The notes under the pieces were generated by a model that saw nothing but the letters and a program-made list of their open reading frames with translations, did not search any database and was not told the DNA's origin. This document shows positions 59,795-64,000 of a DNA stretch of 64,000 nucleotides, piece by piece; positions within the stretch are counted from its first letter, which is position 1, and every line of letters begins with the position of its first letter. Origin of the DNA: Gordonia heveisoli (GTDB lineage: Bacteria; Actinomycetota; Actinomycetes; Mycobacteriales; Mycobacteriaceae); NCBI RefSeq assembly GCF_030315745.1, contig NZ_JASXSH010000002.1, positions 124,001-188,000 of the forward strand. Direction: 5' to 3'. Position numbers and translations under genes: made by a program.

Positions 59795-60912
59795 CGGCTG
59801 CCCGACAAGGCGGGCGGCTGTGCGCGGGTGGTGGCGATACGGCCGCAGCCGACCACCAGATCACCGCGCTGCGCGTCGGGCAGATACAACACCGCCGCCT
59901 GTCCGCGGGCCACGCCGGTCAGCGGTTCGGTGAGGGCGATGTCGATACCCGGCTCACCGTCGCGCTCGATCGGGGTGGCGCGGGCGGGCGCGAGGCCGCC
60001 GTGCGCCCGAACCTGGACGACACAGTCGAAGGGGGCATCCGGGGTCTGCCCGGACGTCCACACGGCGCGGGTGGCGGCGATACCCCAGACCTGCAGGTCC
60101 GCCGCCGATCCCACCGTCACGGTCCCACTGTCGGGGTCGATGTCGGTGACGTAGCGCGGCTTGCCGTCGGCGGCCGGCGCCTCGATACCCAGACCCTTGC
60201 GCTGACCGATGGTGAACCCGTGCACGCCGTCGTGGTCGGCCAGCCGCTCCCCACTGCTCGCGTCGACGACGGCCCCCGGCCGCAGACCGATCCGGGCGCC
60301 GAGGAACGCCCGGGTGTCGCCGCTGGGGATGAAGCAGATGTCGTGGGAGTCGGGCTTGTTCGCCACGGAAAGGCCGCGGCGCGCGGCCTCGGCCCGGATC
60401 TCCGGTTTCGGGGTGTCCCCGATCGGGAACAGCGCCCGGTCGAGTTGGGCGCGGGTCAGCACCGCCAGGACATAGGACTGGTCCTTGTCGTCATCGACCG
60501 CGCGCCGCAGTTCACCGTCGACGAGTCGGGCATAGTGGCCGGTCGCCAGCGCATCGAACCTGAGAGCGACGGCCTTCTCCGCGAGCGCCGCGAACTTGAC
60601 CTTCTCATTGCAGGTCAGACACGGGTTAGGGGTCTCTCCGGCCGCATAGGATGCGACGAACTCATCGATGACGTCGTCCTTGAAGCGGTCCGCGAAATCC
60701 CACACGTAGAACGGGATGCCCAGTACGTCGGCAGCCCGGCGTGCGTCGGATGCATCCTCACGGGAACAGCAGCCGCGGGACCCGGTCCGCAACGCGCCCG
60801 GCGCGGTGGACAGTGCCAGATGGACTCCGACCACCTCGTGACCGGCCTCCACTGCACGTGCTGCCGCCACCGCGGAGTCCACGCCGCCACTCATCGCCGC
60901 CAAAACCCGCAT
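59791..60912 (-). CDS. mnmA: tRNA 2-thiouridylase
   Basis: 373 residues. It inserts sulfur at U34 of tRNA-Lys, -Glu and -Gln. The PP-loop motif SGGVDS is at residues 8-13, the catalytic cysteines are in [12 protein letters not shown] (near 101) and SHDICFI (near 196). It takes sulfur from a cysteine desulfurase; iscS is directly upstream and overlaps by one base (TGATG). The open frame beyond ATG 60912 lies inside iscS. Confidence 0.95.
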   Translation of the reverse strand: MRVLAAMSGGVDSAVAAARAVEAGHEVVGVHLALSTAPGALRTGSRGCCSREDASDARRAADVLGIPFYVWDFADRFKDDVIDEFVASYAAGETPNPCLTCNEKVKFAALAEKAVALRFDALATGHYARLVDGELRRAVDDDKDQSYVLAVLTRAQLDRALFPIGDTPKPEIRAEAARRGLSVANKPDSHDICFIPSGDTRAFLGARIGLRPGAVVDASSGERLADHDGVHGFTIGQRKGLGIEAPAADGKPRYVTDIDPDSGTVTVGSAADLQVWGIAATRAVWTSGQTPDAPFDCVVQVRAHGGLAPARATPIERDGEPGIDIALTEPLTGVARGQAAVLYLPDAQRGDLVVGCGRIATTRAQPPALSGSR

Positions 60913-62120
60913 CAGCGCACCTGCCCGTTCGGAACCGAGACCAGACCGGCGGCCCGGGCGCGGTCCACCACCTCGTCGATGACTTCGGCGACCGCGTCGA
61001 TATCGGCGTCGGTGGTGCTCGGGGCCAGCGAGAAGCGCAGCGACGAGCGCGCGTCGGCGACATCCAGCCCCAGCGCGATCAGCACATGGCTGGCCTGGGC
61101 CACACCCGCGGTACAGGCCGAACCGGTGGAACATTCGACACCCTTGGCGTCGAGGAGCATCAGGAGCGAATCGCCCTCACATCCGGGGAAGGACACATGC
61201 ACATTGCCCGGCAGCCGACCCGTACCCAGCACACCGTTGACCGCGGCCCCCTGGACCCCGAGCAGTGTGTCGAGCAGACGCTGCTGGAGCCGGCGTACCG
61301 CCGCGGTGTTGTCGTCGAGGTTTTCGACGCACCAGCGCAGCGCCGCCGCCATCGCCGACGCCCCGGCAACATCCTGCGTTCCCGACCGAACGTCACGCTC
61401 GTGACCGCCGCCGTGCAGAAGTGGGACGCAGTCGACGGCACGGCCGAGCAACAGCGCGCCGACACCCTGCGGGCCACCGAATTTGTGCGCGGCGAGACTC
61501 AATGCGGCGAGACCGGATTCGGCGAAGTCGACCGGGATGTGTCCCGCTGCCTGGATCGCATCGGAGTGCACCGGCACGGTGAACTCGGCACCGATCGCGG
61601 CCAGCGCGGCGATCGGCTCGATGGTGCCGATCTCGTTGTTGGCCCACATCACCGAGACCAGCGCGGTCTCGTCGGCGTGGGCGGCGAGTTCGGCCCGCAG
61701 ATCGGCGGGCGACACCAGACCAGCGTCGTCGACCGGCAGGATGACCAGTTCGGCCCCCTCCTCGGCAGCCAGCCACTGCGCCGGGTCGAGTACGGCGTGA
61801 TGTTCGATCGCGGATACGACGATCCGGCGGCGACGATCGTCGGCCTTACGTCGTGCGCGGTAGATGCCCTTGACGGCAAGATTGTCGGCCTCGGTGCCGC
61901 CGCCGGTGAAGATCACCTCGGACGGGCGGGCACCCAGCGATGCGGCGATGGATTCGCGCGCCTCCTCCAGGATGCGGCGGGCCCAGCGGCCCGACCCGTG
62001 CAGCGACGAGGCGTTCCCCGGGCGGGTGAGCACAGCCGTCATCGCCTCGACGGCTTCGGGTCGCATCGTGGTCGATGCGGCATGGTCGAGGTAGACGGGC
62101 GCTCGAGACGGGGTGGACAT
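60912..62120 (-). CDS. iscS: cysteine desulfurase (IscS/NifS-like)
   Basis: 402 residues. PLP enzyme releasing sulfur from cysteine. PLP-binding Lys in [12 protein letters not shown] (near 206), HHAVL binding His, and the active-site Cys in [11 protein letters not shown] (near 325). The short loop form matches class I desulfurases. It heads the iscS-mnmA-MetE-like operon, supplying sulfur for tRNA thiolation and probably Fe-S clusters. Confidence 0.95.
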   Translation of the reverse strand: MSTPSRAPVYLDHAASTTMRPEAVEAMTAVLTRPGNASSLHGSGRWARRILEEARESIAASLGARPSEVIFTGGGTEADNLAVKGIYRARRKADDRRRRIVVSAIEHHAVLDPAQWLAAEEGAELVILPVDDAGLVSPADLRAELAAHADETALVSVMWANNEIGTIEPIAALAAIGAEFTVPVHSDAIQAAGHIPVDFAESGLAALSLAAHKFGGPQGVGALLLGRAVDCVPLLHGGGHERDVRSGTQDVAGASAMAAALRWCVENLDDNTAAVRRLQQRLLDTLLGVQGAAVNGVLGTGRLPGNVHVSFPGCEGDSLLMLLDAKGVECSTGSACTAGVAQASHVLIALGLDVADARSSLRFSLAPSTTDADIDAVAEVIDEVVDRARAAGLVSVPNGQVR

Positions 62121-62187
62121 CGCTAATCAGCATAAACGCGCGGCCGACGGCAACAAATTCCACGCAGGCCGGACTGCGCTCCCGACC

Positions 62188-62670
62188 TCACACCCGGTCG
62201 AGGAAAAAGTAGAAGTGGCGCCCTTCGATGACGCCGCCCTTCCCGTTCATGATGCCCATCACGGTGGTCTCGTCGACGCGCTTGAAATGGTCGATCACCG
62301 GCTGACCGTCGTACACCATCGACGCGGTCACCTCGCCGCGGAACTCGACCGCCCACAGGCTGGCCGCACCTTTTCCGAGCTTGGTGTTGGAGAAGAGGTT
62401 GCCTTCGGCATCCCGGCACACCAGCGGTTGAACGTCGGCGCGCGAGGCGAAGGTCTTGCCGTACCAGTTGGCTTTCTGCAGCATGCCGTTGATGGCGTGG
62501 CCGGTGACGAACTCGCCGCCCTTCCACGCGCCGAGCATCTCCTCGGGACGCAACGCCGACAGTCCGGCCCACACCGCGTCGAGCACCGCATCGTCGGCGA
62601 GACCGCCGGCCTCGCGCAGTTCACGGAACTTGGCGACAGCGTCGTCGCGAGTCAGAGATGCGGTCGTCAC
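62188..62670 (-). CDS. DUF4334/GXWXG domain protein
   Basis: 160 residues. An N-terminal GXWXG domain (MLGAWKGGEFVTGH, near 45-60) and a C-terminal DUF4334 domain (MVYDGQPVIDHFKRVDETTVMGIMNGKG) are in the usual order. Function is unknown; the fold resembles lipocalin-like ligand carriers. GTG 62670 has AGGAGG four bases upstream, a very strong site. Lies 67 bases upstream of iscS. Confidence 0.85.
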   Translation of the reverse strand: MTTASLTRDDAVAKFRELREAGGLADDAVLDAVWAGLSALRPEEMLGAWKGGEFVTGHAINGMLQKANWYGKTFASRADVQPLVCRDAEGNLFSNTKLGKGAASLWAVEFRGEVTASMVYDGQPVIDHFKRVDETTVMGIMNGKGGVIEGRHFYFFLDRV

Positions 62671-62781
62671 CTGGGCCTCCTGGCAGTAAACGAAGGGAGG
62701 CGGCCCGACCCCACGACAGGCCGCTTCAGCCAAAATATATGAGGAAACGTGCGATGTCACATCTGTGCAGTGATCTCGCCC

Positions 62782-63666
62782 TCAGGCCGCATGCGGAAGG
62801 GTCTCGGTCACCCGGCCGTGGGTGGGTCGATCGTCCCGGTCCGGCTCGTGCCCAAGTACCTCATGGTCGGCGATCAGCAGGCGGCATCGCGCCGCCAGCT
62901 CCCGCCGGTCGACATCGGGCAACAGGACTTCATGCCGGCGCACGACGACGGTCAGCCGCCGCATCCGCAGAATCCGCGTCATCGTCTCACCGATCGTGTC
63001 CTCACCGATGAACGCCGGCCCACTCACCCGGACACCCGAAACCCGGAAGTCCACCCGCATCGGCAGCACCGGCACACCCGCGTCGATCGCCGCCTGGAAG
63101 AACGCCGGCCGGAACTCGCCGGTGCTCCGGCCGCACCGAGTGGTCCCCTCCGGGAATACCGCGACACACCGATCGCGATGCAGCGCGGCCACCGCGGCGT
63201 CCAGCGACTGCGGCAGCCGCCGCAGCGACGCCCGGTCGACACTGATCACCCCGAACCGGCGCGCCACGGCGCCGATCCCCGGCATCGCCGCCACCTCCGC
63301 CTTCGCCACGAAATGGGCCGGGGCGACCGCCGCGATCGCCAGCACGTCCAGGAACGACACATGGTTGGCGACGATCAGCCCGCGCGCATTGCCGGCAAAC
63401 GGTCGACGGTCCTCGACCGCGACCGCGACACCCACCGCGGCCAGCACGAACCGTGCCGCGCCCCGCAGGAATCGTCGCCGCACCAGCCGCGGCAGACCGA
63501 CTACCGCCAGCAGGCCGACGGCCACCAGCGACAGCGTCAAAACCAGACGGATCACGCGGAACACCAACAACATTCGATGGACCGGAACCGGCCGCTGATC
63601 GAGACAGGACGTCCCGCAGGGACTCACGGGAAACCAGGCATGAGGATCACCGGCCGGCGCGGTCAC
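62782..63666 (-). CDS. PlsC-like lysophospholipid acyltransferase
   Basis: 294 residues. One or two membrane helices (near 30-60 and 73-85; LVFRVIRLVLTLSLVAVGLL) precede the acyltransferase domain with the catalytic NHVSFLD (His and Asp near 112-117) and the binding motif FPEGTT (near 185). It esterifies an acyl chain to a lysolipid. GTG 63666 overlaps the stop of the upstream GNAT gene (GTGA). In OlsB/OlsA systems this pairing makes acyl-ornithine lipids; here that is a hypothesis only. Confidence 0.88.
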   Translation of the reverse strand: MTAPAGDPHAWFPVSPCGTSCLDQRPVPVHRMLLVFRVIRLVLTLSLVAVGLLAVVGLPRLVRRRFLRGAARFVLAAVGVAVAVEDRRPFAGNARGLIVANHVSFLDVLAIAAVAPAHFVAKAEVAAMPGIGAVARRFGVISVDRASLRRLPQSLDAAVAALHRDRCVAVFPEGTTRCGRSTGEFRPAFFQAAIDAGVPVLPMRVDFRVSGVRVSGPAFIGEDTIGETMTRILRMRRLTVVVRRHEVLLPDVDRRELAARCRLLIADHEVLGHEPDRDDRPTHGRVTETLPHAA

Positions 63667-64000
63667 GACAAGCCGCCCAGCCGGACGACACTCGACGATA
63701 GCCGGTCGAGATAGCGGGCGTTGGCTCCCCGACGGTCCAGCACCGTCAGAAAGTCGGCGCAGTCGAAGGTTTCGTCGAGTGCGGGCTCGCCGCACACCCG
63801 CGCCCCCATCCGCACGTAGCCACGCATCAGCGGCGGGACCACCGCCGCCGGAGCCGGTTCGATCTCGTCGAGCACCCGCCCGTCGACGTGGGCACGCCGA
63901 TGTGGATACACCTGCCAGTCCGGCGCCCGATACTTGTCACGCAACAAGTCCCGGACCGCCCGAAGTGTCTGCCCCCGTTCACCTTCGCCGGCCTCTGGTT
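63663..64000 (-). CDS. GNAT/OlsB-like N-acyltransferase, 5' part beyond the window
   Basis: The last 112 codons of a gene entering from the right edge. Sequence such as VPPLMRGYVRMGARVCGEPALD and FDCADFLTVLD is characteristic of the OlsB/hemolysin-type (Acetyltransf_5) N-acyltransferases. The frame is open to the last base. It is translationally coupled to the PlsC-like gene. Exact function cannot be fixed without the N-terminal half. Confidence 0.8.
   Translation of the reverse strand, partial: PEAGEGERGQTLRAVRDLLRDKYRAPDWQVYPHRRAHVDGRVLDEIEPAPAAVVPPLMRGYVRMGARVCGEPALDETFDCADFLTVLDRRGANARYLDRLSSSVVRLGGLS

Overview
The window is about 64 kb of high-GC DNA with dense, mostly core genes on both strands. 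The gene order recG - DAK2 protein - ung - thiL - DUF3515 - gpsA - cofC/fbiD - ppk1 - mutT1 - hupB - leuD - leuC - iclR - F420-type oxidase - gltX - FAH hydrolase - MFS - leuB - serA - ilvC - ilvN - ilvB - PH protein - DoxX - lppZ-like - gatB - pfkA - gatA - gatC - ACT protein - ligA - MetE-like - mnmA - iscS - acyltransferase - GNAT closely follows the Rv2973c-Rv3027c stretch of Mycobacterium tuberculosis as I remember it. With the lysine/alanine-tailed HU, the Nudix-histidine phosphatase fusion MutT1 and the F420 enzyme CofC, this points to Mycobacteriales. Differences from Mycobacterium (no ddl beside gpsA, ilvD here, different accessory genes) suggest Gordonia or a close relative; the genus is inference.

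Region by region: 1-8.5 kb holds DNA repair (recG cut by the window edge, ung), rpmB, a crotonase, a gamma carbonic anhydrase, thiL and two small proteins. 8.6-17.6 kb holds gpsA, cofC, ppk1, mutT1, hup and the leuCD operon with its divergent IclR regulator. 17.7-25.9 kb holds an FDOR protein, tRNA-Glu, tRNA-Gln, gltX, a small catabolic operon, an MFS transporter and the leuB-serA pair. 26-31 kb is the accessory part: a secreted serine protease, a lipoprotein, a secreted CHAP/SH3 protein, an IS256-type transposase remnant, and an AT-richer island with a membrane PH-like protein and a broken small gene. 31-37.4 kb is branched-chain amino acid synthesis: ilvBNC behind a leader-peptide attenuator, and ilvD.

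37.5-52 kb holds a DoxX protein, an LppZ-like lipoprotein, the split gatB / gatCA genes, PspC, an HSP90-like protein coupled to an unrecognised helical protein, pfkA, a two-component system, and a divergent pair of envelope lipid/ester hydrolases. 52-64 kb holds YbjQ, ACT and macro-domain proteins, a SnoaL/SDR/LysR group, ligA, and the operon iscS-mnmA-MetE-like, ending in an acyltransferase and a truncated GNAT gene.

Leucine and isoleucine/valine enzymes are spread over four loci (leuCD, leuB, ilvBNC, ilvD), and serA shares the leuB operon. Many same-strand pairs overlap by four bases (GTGA or ATGA), implying translational coupling. Short tandem duplications (14-17 bp) repeatedly sit at gene ends or over start codons (ung, the MFS/leuB gap, the lppZ-like gene, the CHAP gene). 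The best candidates for undescribed biology are the HSP90-like two-gene unit, the phospholipase A2/hydrolase pair facing a two-component system, and the small-gene/membrane-protein island near 30-31 kb.
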